Shown here: positions 1 to 7,837 of the stretch, piece by piece | How positions within the stretch are numbered: position 1 is the first letter of the stretch | Layout: each line of letters opens with the position of its first letter | Assembly: GCA_964646035.1 (NCBI GenBank) | Contig: CAZYDJ010000035.1 | Coordinates: 1-19,143 of the forward strand | Origin: CAYLMM01 sp964646035 | GTDB lineage: Bacteria; Krumholzibacteriota; Krumholzibacteriia; LZORAL124-64-63 | DNA length: 19,143 nt | Reading direction: 5' to 3' | Program-made: the position numbers and the translations under genes | Notes under the pieces: model-generated | The model's database searches: none | Told to the model about the DNA's origin: nothing | Seen by the model: the letters and a program-made list of their open reading frames with translations, nothing else

Positions 1-10
1 GTAACGCCGA

Positions 11-41
11 GGCGGGGCGGCACAGGAAGTGCCGCCCCGCC
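11..41. terminator. GC-rich hairpin downstream of ispG, possible operon end
   Basis: A perfect 13-bp inverted repeat (11-23 with 29-41) closes on a 5-base loop, AGGAA. It lies about 60 bases beyond the ispG stop, where the long minus-strand operon should end. Neither side has a T-tract (minus strand continues TCGGCGTTAC), so it is not a canonical intrinsic terminator. It could be a transcript-stabilising 3' hairpin or a bidirectional stop. GTAACG occurs on both flanks (1-6 and 47-52). Confidence 0.45.
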
Positions 42-100
42 GTCCCGTAACGCGCCGGGCATGAGCCGTCGCTCCCCCAGCCAAACCCGAACCCACGTCC

Positions 101-1174
101 CTACCGCAACAACTCGATCTCTTCTTCGAGCACCCGATCCAGATCATCCTTCTCGATATTGCGATGCAGCTTCCCCGCGCGATAGATCGCCACCTTGCTC
201 TTGCCGGCGGCGATGCCCAGGTCGGCCGCCTTGGCCTCTCCGGGACCGTTGACGATGCATCCCATCACCGAGATCACCCGGTCCGGCGGCAGGTCGCGGG
301 CCAACTTCTCGATCTTCGCGGCGAGTGCGAACACGTCTACCTCGACCCGGCCACAGGTCGGGCAGGCGACGATCCGGGCGAATTTCCGGCGCAGTCCCAG
401 GGCGGAAAGCATGTGAAAGGCCGCGGTGACCTCCTCGACCGGATCCGCCGCCAGGGAGATGCGGACGGTGTCGCCGATACCCTCGCCGAGCAGCACGCTC
501 ATCGCGGCCACCGAACGGATCGCACCCGCCTGCAGCGTGCCGGCCTCGGTCACGCCGAGATGCTGGGGCACGTCCGACTCCGCCGAGAAACGCCGACAGG
601 CCTCGACCACCTCGGTCGGATCGCTGCTCTTGAGACTGACCACGACGTTCACGAAGCCCACCGCGTCCAGTTCCTCCAACTCGTCCAGGGCGCTGCGGAC
701 CAGGGCGCCGGCGGGATCGGTATCGAGCATCTGCTGATAGCGTTTGTGCAGGCTGCCCCGGTTGACCCCGATCCGGATCGGCACGCCGCGGTCGGCGGCG
801 GCCCGGGCCACCTCGCGCACCTTCTCCGGGGAGCCGATGTTCCCGGGATTGATGCGCAGCTTGGCTATCCCGGCGTCCAGCGCGGCCAAGGCCAGGGTAT
901 GCTGGTAATGGATGTCGGCCACCAGAGGAACCCTGGCCTCGCTGACGATGCGGGGCAGAGCGGCGGCCGCGGCCTCATCGTTGACGGTGACGCGTACGAT
1001 GTCGGCTCCGGCGGTAGCCAGTTCGCGGATCTGCTGCAGGGTCGCGTCGGCGTCGCCGGTGCGCGTGGTGGTCATCGACTGGACGCTGATCGGGGCGTCG
1101 CCTCCGATCAGCACGCCTCCGACGCTCACCTGACGGGTGGGACGCCGGGCGGCGGTGATCTTCTCGCTGTTCAT
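101..1174 (-). CDS. ispG: IspG, 4-hydroxy-3-methylbut-2-enyl diphosphate synthase (flavodoxin type)
   Basis: This enzyme of the MEP isoprenoid pathway reductively opens methylerythritol cyclodiphosphate to HMBPP, using a [4Fe-4S] cluster. The protein has 357 residues, the usual length of the short bacterial form. The N-terminal TIM-barrel part carries the family pattern 'VGGVLIGGDAPISVQSMT'. The C-terminal cluster-binding part has CPTC at 271-274 and the third ligand at Cys306 in 'GCIVNGPGEA', so all three cluster cysteines are present. The ATG overlaps the end of selB by 4 bases (ATGA) and a GGAG lies just upstream, so it is probably translationally coupled. It is the last gene of the cluster. 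The family assignment is secure; its regulation with selB and murA is inferred from the overlaps only. Confidence 0.97.
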   Translation of the reverse strand: MNSEKITAARRPTRQVSVGGVLIGGDAPISVQSMTTTRTGDADATLQQIRELATAGADIVRVTVNDEAAAAALPRIVSEARVPLVADIHYQHTLALAALDAGIAKLRINPGNIGSPEKVREVARAAADRGVPIRIGVNRGSLHKRYQQMLDTDPAGALVRSALDELEELDAVGFVNVVVSLKSSDPTEVVEACRRFSAESDVPQHLGVTEAGTLQAGAIRSVAAMSVLLGEGIGDTVRISLAADPVEEVTAAFHMLSALGLRRKFARIVACPTCGRVEVDVFALAAKIEKLARDLPPDRVISVMGCIVNGPGEAKAADLGIAAGKSKVAIYRAGKLHRNIEKDDLDRVLEEEIELLR

Positions 1175-3069
1175 TTCTCCTCTTCCAGGCGCGGTCCGGG
1201 TCGGCGGACATCTCCGTCGCGCCGGGTGATTCCGGCGGCGTCGAGATGTTCCAGCATGGGTATGCCCAGCTTGCGGCTCAGGCCGGTGAGTTCGCGGAAT
1301 TTCGCGAAATTGATGGTGGCCTCCTGCGCGAAATACCGGCGCAGGTCGGCAAGAATCCGGTCCAGCGACTCGCGATGGACATGATAATCCGGCGATACCT
1401 GCACCGCCCTGCCCCTTTCATGGAGATGGCGGAGCAGTTCGTCGACGGGTTGGCCGGCGCTGGGGAACGAACCGCCGAATTCGCCGGCTCCCGGCCATTC
1501 CGCGCCACAGGATCGCAGGGCCTGCTCGCAGGCCGCTACAGCGGCGGCGGTTTCCGGCCGCAGCGGCGGGCCGTCCGGACCGGCGGTTATCCTGTCCCCG
1601 GCCACCATCCAATCCGCTCCGGAGCCGAGGTTTTCGAGCAATGAGTTCCAGTCGGCGGCCCCGGCCTTGTAGCCGAGACGGCGCTTCGCCTCCTCTTTGG
1701 GCACTCCGAGCCGCAGCGGGAAGCGCGAGGCGTAATCGGCGACCATTTCGGAGACGGCGGTCCTGGCCGCCGCCAGCACAGAGCAGTGGTAGATGCGGTT
1801 CCCGACCCGGACCACTTCGGGATCGTCAGCCGGGGCGCCGGCGACTTCGGCGACGGCGATTCCGGCCAGACCGGCGTCGCCGAGACGACGGCGCAGGATC
1901 TCGCCCGGATCGCCTTCTTCCAGGATGGCCAGTTCGGCCAGGGCGTCGGCTTCGAAACGGCGGCGGCGCTTCGGGGCGCAGACCAGGACGCGGCCGCCGG
2001 CGATGGTGGTCACCGGCGAATAGAACCGCACCACGAGCCGATCGCCGGGAGCGGCCACCAACCGGTCTTCGAGATGGAGCTGGGCCAATCCCGAACGTTC
2101 CGCCGAGTCGCCGCCCAGTTCCTCGCGATCCAGCAGGATGATCCGCGCCAGCACCTCGCGGCCGGCGTGATGGATATGCACCCGCTGCCGGTTCTTGATG
2201 ATTCCGGTCCAGTGGGGAACCATGTCGAGTCGGGCGTCGATCCGGTTGACGACCTTCGCCGCGCCGGGGCCGATCAACTGGTAGCCGCGCTCGACATCCT
2301 CCTTCTTCACTCCATGCAGAGCGAGAGCGAGCCTCTGGCCGGAAAATCCGCGTTCCGCCTTGCGGCCGTGGACCTGGACGTCGCGCACCCGCACCTGGGC
2401 GCCGGAAGGTTCGAGACGGAGCTTGTCGCCGGACGACACTCCGCCGCTCCAGCAGGTTCCGGTGACGATGGCGCCCACCCCGGGCATGCTGAAGACGCGG
2501 TCCACCGGCAGACGGAAGGGGCCGTCGTCACCCCGCGGAGGCAGGGCCATGGCTTCGGCCAGGATCATCCCGCGCAGAGAGTCCAGTCCCTGGCCGGAGC
2601 GGGACGAAACCATCGCCGTCGGCTTGCCGTCGAGGAAGGTGCCGGCGCAGAGCTCGCGGGCCTCTTCGGCCGCGACCTCGGCGATCTCCTCGTCCACGAG
2701 ATCGATCTTGGTGATCACGATCACGCCGCCGCGCACGCCGAGCTGTTGCAGGATCTCGAGATGCTCCACGGTCTGGGGCATGACCCCCTCGTCCGCGGCC
2801 ACTACCAGGAAAGCCAGGTCGACGCCGCCCGCGCCGGCGACCATCTGCTTCACGAATTTCTCATGCCCGGGAACGTCGACGACACCGAGAGTCACTCCGT
2901 CCGCGAGAACGAATTCGGCGAAGCCCAGCTCGATGCTGATGCCGCGGGCGCGCTCCTCCTTGAGACGGTCGGTCTCCTCGCCGGTCAGGGCCTTGATCAG
3001 GGCCGACTTGCCGTGATCGACGTGTCCCGCGGTGCCGAGGATGAAGCGACGCTCCCCGCCGGAAGTCAT
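1171..3069 (-). CDS. selB: SelB, selenocysteine-specific translation elongation factor
   Basis: SelB is a GTPase that brings Sec-tRNA(Sec) to the ribosome at UGA codons followed by a SECIS hairpin. The 632-residue protein matches full-length bacterial SelB. It has an EF-Tu-like GTPase domain with G1 GHVDHGKS (15-22), G3 DVPGH (65-69) and G4 TKID (120-123). Then come the beta-barrel domains and a C-terminal half of winged-helix repeats that would bind the SECIS; the end ('FAKFRELTGLSRKLGIPMLEHLD') resembles the last winged helix. It overlaps murA by 4 bases at its start and ispG by 4 bases at its end, and GGGAGA precedes the ATG. No selA, selD or tRNA-Sec was found here, so the rest of the pathway must lie elsewhere. 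Its presence implies that the organism makes selenoproteins. Confidence 0.95.
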   Translation of the reverse strand: MTSGGERRFILGTAGHVDHGKSALIKALTGEETDRLKEERARGISIELGFAEFVLADGVTLGVVDVPGHEKFVKQMVAGAGGVDLAFLVVAADEGVMPQTVEHLEILQQLGVRGGVIVITKIDLVDEEIAEVAAEEARELCAGTFLDGKPTAMVSSRSGQGLDSLRGMILAEAMALPPRGDDGPFRLPVDRVFSMPGVGAIVTGTCWSGGVSSGDKLRLEPSGAQVRVRDVQVHGRKAERGFSGQRLALALHGVKKEDVERGYQLIGPGAAKVVNRIDARLDMVPHWTGIIKNRQRVHIHHAGREVLARIILLDREELGGDSAERSGLAQLHLEDRLVAAPGDRLVVRFYSPVTTIAGGRVLVCAPKRRRRFEADALAELAILEEGDPGEILRRRLGDAGLAGIAVAEVAGAPADDPEVVRVGNRIYHCSVLAAARTAVSEMVADYASRFPLRLGVPKEEAKRRLGYKAGAADWNSLLENLGSGADWMVAGDRITAGPDGPPLRPETAAAVAACEQALRSCGAEWPGAGEFGGSFPSAGQPVDELLRHLHERGRAVQVSPDYHVHRESLDRILADLRRYFAQEATINFAKFRELTGLSRKLGIPMLEHLDAAGITRRDGDVRRPGPRLEEEK

Positions 3070-4322
3070 GCTTTCTCCCTGCGGATGCTGGCCCCGAGGG
3101 ATGCGAGCTTGGACTCGATCTTCTCGTAGCCGCGGTCGATATGGTAGACGCGATCCACCTGCGTGACCCCCTCGGCGGCGATTCCGGCCAGGATGAGCGC
3201 GGCGCTGGCCCGCAGGTCGGTCGCCATCACCGGAGCCCCCTTGAGGCTTTCGCAGCCCTTGATCACCGCAGTGGCGCCGTCCATCTCGATCTCGGCGCCG
3301 AGACGCTTCAATTCCGCGACGTGGGTGAACCGGTCGGTGTAGATGGTCTCGGTCAGGAAGCTGGTGCCGTCAGCCAACGAAGCCGCGGCCATGACCTGGG
3401 CCTGCATATCGGTGGGAAATCCCGGGAAAGGACGGGTGGAGATCTCGATGGGACGCAGACGGTCCGGGGCGCTGATGTCGATCGCATCGCCGGCGGAGTC
3501 GACCCGGCAACCCATGCCCAGCATCACGTTGATCACCGCTTCGAGATGGTCGGGGCGGCAGGAGCGCACCGAGATCTCGCCGCCGGTGATAGCGGCCGCG
3601 GCCAGGAAGGTGCCGGCCTCGATGCGGTCGGGGATGACCCGGGTGCGCAGGGGGCGGATCTCCTTCACTCCCTCGATGACCAGGGTGCGGGTGCCGGCTC
3701 CCTCGATTTGGGCGCAGGAATCGGCCATGGACTCGCCCAGCTGTGTCACCTCGGGGTCGATGGCGCAGTTCAGCAGTTCGGTCCGGCCCTCGGCCAGCAC
3801 CGACGCCATCAGCACGTTGCAGGTGGCGCCGACCGAAGTGGGTTCGAACTTGAAGGTGTCGCCCTTGAGGCCGCCCACGGCCCGGGCGTTGATGTACCCC
3901 TCATCAAGCTCCAACTCGGCCCCGAGCTTGCGCAGTCCCTCGAGATGGAGGTTCACCGGGCGCGGGCCCCAGGCGCAGCCGCCGGGCAGCGAAACCCGGG
4001 CCTCGTGCCGGCTGGCCAGCAGCGGTCCCAGCACGTAGATGCTCGCCCGCATCGTCTTGACCAGATCGTACGGAGCCTCGATCCCGGTCAGATCCGTGGT
4101 GTCGATGTGCAGGGTGTCGCCCGCGAAAGTGCAACGGGCGCCCAGGATATCCAGCAGCCGGGCGAATGTGCGCACGTCCCGCAGATCGGGAACGTTTTCT
4201 ATCACCGATTCGCCCCGGGCCAGCAGAGCCGAGGCCATCAGCGGCAGCACGGCGTTCTTGGCCCCCCCGACGGTCACCTCTCCAACCAGACGGGTCGGTC
4301 CCTCGATCACGAAGCGGTCCAT
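3066..4322 (-). CDS. murA: MurA, UDP-N-acetylglucosamine 1-carboxyvinyltransferase
   Basis: MurA performs the first committed step of peptidoglycan synthesis in the cytoplasm, transferring enolpyruvate from PEP to UDP-GlcNAc. The 418-residue protein has the normal length and the two-domain EPSP-synthase-like fold. The N-terminus has GGAKNA with the conserved Lys22. The active-site loop reads 'LPGGCAWGPRPVNLHL' with the catalytic cysteine at 116, so it is the cysteine form that fosfomycin alkylates rather than the resistant Asp variant. The GGAGG Shine-Dalgarno lies inside the last codons of prmC and only one base separates the two genes; the stop overlaps selB. MurA beside prfA and prmC is a recurring bacterial arrangement. 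Confidence 0.97.
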   Translation of the reverse strand: MDRFVIEGPTRLVGEVTVGGAKNAVLPLMASALLARGESVIENVPDLRDVRTFARLLDILGARCTFAGDTLHIDTTDLTGIEAPYDLVKTMRASIYVLGPLLASRHEARVSLPGGCAWGPRPVNLHLEGLRKLGAELELDEGYINARAVGGLKGDTFKFEPTSVGATCNVLMASVLAEGRTELLNCAIDPEVTQLGESMADSCAQIEGAGTRTLVIEGVKEIRPLRTRVIPDRIEAGTFLAAAAITGGEISVRSCRPDHLEAVINVMLGMGCRVDSAGDAIDISAPDRLRPIEISTRPFPGFPTDMQAQVMAAASLADGTSFLTETIYTDRFTHVAELKRLGAEIEMDGATAVIKGCESLKGAPVMATDLRASAALILAGIAAEGVTQVDRVYHIDRGYEKIESKLASLGASIRREKA

Positions 4323-4323
4323 C

Positions 4324-5232
4324 TCAGCCTCCCTCCGTCTCGGTCATTTCCAGCGGTGGCCGGGCCGTGACGACCCGCGGCTTGTCATTATAATCGCGGT
4401 GGACCCGCGTGTCCCGCAAACCGGCCTGCTCCCAGATCTCCGGCACCGATTCTCCCTGGTCGGCTCCGATCTCGGCCGCGATCCACCCTGCCCGATGCAA
4501 CCAGACCGGCGCCAGGGCGGCCAACGCATGGTACAGATCCAGCCCGTCAGGGCCTCCGTCCAGGGCTTCGGGGGGATCGTGGTCCGCGACCTCGCGCGCC
4601 AGGCCGGCGATGTCGGCGCTGGGGATGTAGGGCGGGTTGCTGACCAGCAGATCGACGCGTCCTTTCAGACGTTCGGGAACGGGACCGCAAAGGCTGCCGT
4701 GATGGAAATCGACCCGCGACGAGACCCCCAGCTTGCGGGAGTTGGCCGTCGCCAGCTCGACCGCTGACCGGTTGATGTCCGAAGCGTGGACCTCGAGACG
4801 GGGCATCTCGGCGGCCAGGGTGATTCCGATGATGCCTGTTCCGCAACCGACCTCCACCGCCAGCGGCGAGATCAGACGGGTGTCGCCGCCGTTGAGCAGT
4901 TCGAGGCAACGGTCGACCAGCAACTCGGTTTCCGGACGGGGGATGAATACTCCCGGCGCCATCTTGAAGCTGCGGCCGTAGAACTCGGCCTCCCCCAGCA
5001 GATGCTGCAGGGGCTCGCCCGAAGCGCGGCGGCGGACCAGTTCGCGGAAACGCTCGATCTCGTCGGCCACCAGAGGCCGGTCGTGGTGCATATAGAGTTC
5101 GAGGCGGGATAATCCGAGCACGTCGGCGAGCAGACGTTCGGCGTTCAGGCGGGGGGAATCGACGCTCTTTTCCGCGAGGTAGCCCGCGGTCAGGCCGATC
5201 AACTCCCGAACTGTCTTGAGGGATTCGCTCAT
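4324..5232 (-). CDS. prmC: PrmC, release factor glutamine N5-methyltransferase
   Basis: PrmC methylates the glutamine of the GGQ motif in RF1 and RF2, which increases peptide release. The call uses the ATG at 5232 (302 residues, 'MSESLKTVRELI'). The frame stays open further upstream but runs into prfA and gives a non-homologous N-terminus. Visible features are the N-terminal helical RF-binding domain, IPRPETE (97-103), SAM motif I GCGTG (129-133) and the catalytic NPPY (199-202) that holds the substrate glutamine amide. It starts 19 bases after the prfA stop. No strong Shine-Dalgarno is seen, so coupling to prfA translation is plausible. The enzyme lies next to the gene for its substrate, RF1, as in many bacteria. 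Confidence 0.95.
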   Translation of the reverse strand: MSESLKTVRELIGLTAGYLAEKSVDSPRLNAERLLADVLGLSRLELYMHHDRPLVADEIERFRELVRRRASGEPLQHLLGEAEFYGRSFKMAPGVFIPRPETELLVDRCLELLNGGDTRLISPLAVEVGCGTGIIGITLAAEMPRLEVHASDINRSAVELATANSRKLGVSSRVDFHHGSLCGPVPERLKGRVDLLVSNPPYIPSADIAGLAREVADHDPPEALDGGPDGLDLYHALAALAPVWLHRAGWIAAEIGADQGESVPEIWEQAGLRDTRVHRDYNDKPRVVTARPPLEMTETEGG

Positions 5233-5251
5233 CAGAAGCCGCCGGCCGGGG

Positions 5252-6391
5252 TCATTTCGCGTCGCGGCTGGCCTGCAGGGCCTCCTCACGGCGATAAGCC
5301 TGGATGGCCGCGATGACCTCATCGAGGTCGCCCTGCATGATGGCGTCAAGGCTGTGGACGGTCAACCCGATTCGGTGATCGGTGACCCGGCTCTGCGGGA
5401 AGTTGTAGGTGCGGATCTTGCCGCTGCGGTCGCCCGAGCCGACCATCGACTTGCGCTCGGCGGCCACTGCGTCATCCTGTTCGCGGATCGCCCGCTCCAG
5501 CAGCCGGGATCGCAGCACCTGCATGGCCTTGGACTTGTTCTTGTGTTGCGACTTCTCGTCCTGGCACTGGACCACCAGGCCGGTCGGGATGTGGGTGATG
5601 CGAACGGCGGAATCGGTGGTATTGACCGACTGCCCGCCCGGACCGCTGCTGCGATAGACGTCGATGCGCAGGTCGTTCTCGGCGATCTTGACGTCGACTT
5701 CCTCGGCCTCGGGCAGCACCGCGACGGTAACCGCCGAGGTGTGGATACGGCCCTGGCTCTCGGTCTGAGGCACCCGTTGGACCCGATGCACGCCGCTCTC
5801 CCAGCGCAGGACGCCGTAGACGCCGTCGCCCTTGACCGCGTAGACGACTTCCTTCATCCCGCCGGAGGAGCCGGGCGTGCCGTCCATCAGCTGGGTCTTC
5901 CAGCCCTTGTTCTCGGCATAGCGCAGATACATCCGCGAGATCTCCTCGGCGAAGAGAGCCGCCTCGTCGCCGCCGGTGCCGGCGCGGATCTCGAGGATGA
6001 CATTGCGGTCATCGTTGGGATCATGGGGCAGCAGAGCGACTTCGAGATCGGCCGCGGCCTTCTCGAATCCGGCTTCGAGTACGGGCAGTTCCTCGCGGAC
6101 GAGTTCGATGATACCGGGATCGTCCTCGCTCTTGAGCAGCTCGCGGCTCTCGGCCAGCTGACGCTCGAAATCGATGTAGCGCTCGCCGATCTCCAGGATG
6201 TGGCGCAGATTGGAGTGCGCGCGGGTCACTTCCTGGTATTTCTGCATATCCTTGACCAGATCGGGATCGCTGAGCTGCGTTTCCAGCTCNNNNNNNNNNT
6301 CCTTAGCTTCCATCTCCAGCCTGTGTTGTTCCTGAAGCTGCTTTTCCAGCTCATCTGACCGATCCCTCAATCCGGCGATTATATCCTTCAC
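5252..6391 (-). CDS. prfA: RF1, peptide chain release factor 1 (interrupted by a 10-N gap)
   Basis: RF1 recognises UAA and UAG and triggers peptide release. It is RF1 rather than RF2 because the stop-reading tripeptide is PxT (PQT, about residues 208-210, in 'RVPQTESQGRIHTS'). The catalytic GGQ is at about 252-254 in 'SSGPGGQSVNTTDSAVRI'. The start is a GTG at 6391, preceded by AGGAGG and overlapping the upstream stop as GTGA. Ten N bases (6290-6299) lie in the N-terminal coiled-coil region. With the gap counted as real the protein is 379 residues, about 20 longer than usual, and all the excess falls at the gap. 'ELEKQL' and 'ELETQL' flank it 21 codons apart, so the excess may be an assembly artefact or three extra heptads. 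Confidence 0.95.
   Translation of the reverse strand: MKDIIAGLRDRSDELEKQLQEQHRLEMEAKXXXXELETQLSDPDLVKDMQKYQEVTRAHSNLRHILEIGERYIDFERQLAESRELLKSEDDPGIIELVREELPVLEAGFEKAAADLEVALLPHDPNDDRNVILEIRAGTGGDEAALFAEEISRMYLRYAENKGWKTQLMDGTPGSSGGMKEVVYAVKGDGVYGVLRWESGVHRVQRVPQTESQGRIHTSAVTVAVLPEAEEVDVKIAENDLRIDVYRSSGPGGQSVNTTDSAVRITHIPTGLVVQCQDEKSQHKNKSKAMQVLRSRLLERAIREQDDAVAAERKSMVGSGDRSGKIRTYNFPQSRVTDHRIGLTVHSLDAIMQGDLDEVIAAIQAYRREEALQASRDAK
6290..6299. other. Assembly gap (10 N) inside prfA
   Basis: Ten undetermined bases. The flanks are near-duplicates: 6272-6289 and 6335-6352 agree at 16 of 18 positions. This is what is expected when two overlapping contig ends are joined by a nominal gap. The frame stays open across it. 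Confidence 0.98.
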
Positions 6392-7401
6392 GACGAGGCC
6401 TCCTCGCCTACCGCATCGGGGCGGGGCGCTTCCATCTCGAAGTAGGACCGCTCCCGGAAACCCTCGGCCTCGGGTGTGAGCACCGCCTTCAGGGCGGCCA
6501 TGGCCACTTCGAGCTGATCGTCGTCCGGACGGCTGGTGGTGATCTTCTGCAGCATCAGCCCCGGCCAGATGAACGGCTTGATGATGAACGAGTCCTTGAA
6601 CTTGCCCGAGAGCTTGATGGCCTCGTAGGCCAGACCGCCGATGACGGGCACGAAAGCCAGCCGCAGCAACCGTGCGCCGATATCTTCGGGGCGGCCGAGA
6701 AACGCGAAGACGACCAGCGAGATCAGCATCACGAAGAAGAGGAAGCTGGTGCCGCAGCGCGGATGCAGGGTCGTAAACGGCCTGGCGCCTTCCGGGGTGA
6801 GATCCCTGCCGTTCTCGAAGGCGTGGATCGACATGTGTTCGGAGCCGTGATACTGGAAGACCCGCGCCATGTCCTTCATCTGCGAGATGGCCCAGAGATA
6901 GGCGATGAACAGGATGATCCGCACGATGCCGTCGACCACGTTGAACCAGATGCTGTGGGTCACGCCCATCCACTCGGTGATCATCAGGGGCAGATAGAAG
7001 AACAGCCCCAGGCTGAGCACGAACGAGAAGGCGATGGTCGCCCACATCGCGATGGTGGAGCCCAGGTTCTTGGTCTCGGTCTCCACGCGCTCCTCTTCGA
7101 GCGATTGCTCCGCCGAGTACATCAGCGCGCCGATGCCGAGCGAAAGCGACTCGATCAGGTGGATGCCGCCGCGCAGGATGGGGATGTTCAGGAATTTCAG
7201 CCGCCGCATGACGCTCTTGAACGGCTTCTTGCGCACGACAATGCGCCCGTCCGGGATGCGGACCGCCGTGGCCACGGCGGTCGGCGAACGCATCATGACG
7301 CCCTCGATCACGGCCTGGCCGCCGACCGCGAGGTCGAGCTCGGCCGGATCCAGGGGGCAAGGGGGAGCCGTGGGCTCGGTCTGACGAAGCTGTTCAGTCA
7401 T
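6388..7401 (-). CDS. DUF1385 (YqhQ-like) multi-pass membrane protein
   Basis: This conserved membrane protein of unknown function is commonly found beside prfA/prmC or rho/rpmE. The ATG at 7401 (337 residues, 'MTEQLRQ') was chosen because GGAGAGAGG lies just upstream; the frame is open 17 codons further. Family marks are 'GGQAVIEGVMMR' near 27-38, 'FQYHGSEHMSIHAFE' around 182-196 and 'HPRCGTSF' (213-220). Hydrophobic spans are seen at about 118-142, 157-174, 219-236 and 246-262. The conserved His, Glu and Cys residues suggest metal binding or catalysis, but that is inference. Its stop overlaps the GTG of prfA. A terminator-like hairpin separates it from rpmE. Confidence 0.88.
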   Translation of the reverse strand: MTEQLRQTEPTAPPCPLDPAELDLAVGGQAVIEGVMMRSPTAVATAVRIPDGRIVVRKKPFKSVMRRLKFLNIPILRGGIHLIESLSLGIGALMYSAEQSLEEERVETETKNLGSTIAMWATIAFSFVLSLGLFFYLPLMITEWMGVTHSIWFNVVDGIVRIILFIAYLWAISQMKDMARVFQYHGSEHMSIHAFENGRDLTPEGARPFTTLHPRCGTSFLFFVMLISLVVFAFLGRPEDIGARLLRLAFVPVIGGLAYEAIKLSGKFKDSFIIKPFIWPGLMLQKITTSRPDDDQLEVAMAALKAVLTPEAEGFRERSYFEMEAPRPDAVGEEASS

Positions 7402-7410
7402 GGCCTCTCT

Positions 7411-7456
7411 CCGGAAACGAAACGAGGGCGCCGGCAATCTCAAGCCCGGCACCCTC
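7411..7456 (-). terminator. Candidate intrinsic terminator or attenuator between rpmE and the DUF1385 gene
   Basis: Read on the minus strand, an 11-bp stem with one G-U pair (arms at 7456-7446 and 7434-7424) has an 11-base loop and is followed at once by GTTTCGTTTCC. It sits in the 105-base gap between rpmE and the DUF1385 start and ends just before that gene's Shine-Dalgarno. It could lower expression of prfA and the downstream genes relative to rho and rpmE. Confidence 0.5.
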
Positions 7457-7506
7457 GGTCCTGTACACGGATGCGCGCGGCATGGCCCTAGGGCCCGGCC
7501 GCAACG

Positions 7507-7731
7507 CTAATTCTTCTCAGCCTGGTTGTCGTATATCCCCTGATAGCGCTTCTTGAAGCGCTCGATGCGTCCGGCTGTATCGACGATCTTCTGCTGGCCG
7601 GTAAAGAACGGATGGCACTTGGAGCAGATCTCGACACTGATCTTCGGCATCGTCGCCCGAGTCTTGATGACGTTGCCGCAGAGACAGCTGATCTCGCAGT
7701 CAACGTAGTCGGGGTGGATCCCTTTCTTCAT
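7507..7731 (-). CDS. rpmE: Ribosomal protein L31, zinc-binding type (bL31)
   Basis: Small protein of the large ribosomal subunit that bridges the two subunits near the central protuberance. The ATG at 7731 (74 residues, 'MKKGIHPDYVDCEISC') is the family start; the longer open frame adds 21 unrelated residues. Paired cysteines CxC (16 and 18) and CxxC (36 and 39) form the zinc ribbon, so this is the zinc-loaded C+ form rather than the zinc-starvation paralogue. The C-terminus 'HPFFTGQQKIVDTAGRIERFKKRY' is typical. It lies 106 bases downstream of rho and its AGAAGG gives a reasonable Shine-Dalgarno. Confidence 0.97.
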   Translation of the reverse strand: MKKGIHPDYVDCEISCLCGNVIKTRATMPKISVEICSKCHPFFTGQQKIVDTAGRIERFKKRYQGIYDNQAEKN

Positions 7732-7837
7732 TTCACGCACCTTCTGACATTGATGGTCCGGTTTATTCACAGCCGCTAATATGTAAGCAGACAACCGCCC
7801 AAGGGCAAATTATTTGTCACCGGGCTCCGGCGATCCG

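Noticed and set aside
164..4370. Several long open frames on the plus strand (164-1384, 1786-3129, 3141-4370)
   Set aside because: They lie antisense to ispG, selB and murA, which have clear family motifs. Their translations are low-complexity and show no domain; long antisense frames are expected in high-GC DNA.
5252..7360. A 702-codon minus frame that would fuse a different reading of the DUF1385 region to RF1
   Set aside because: The first half is out of frame with the true DUF1385 protein and is Arg-rich nonsense; RF1 has its own GTG with AGGAGG.
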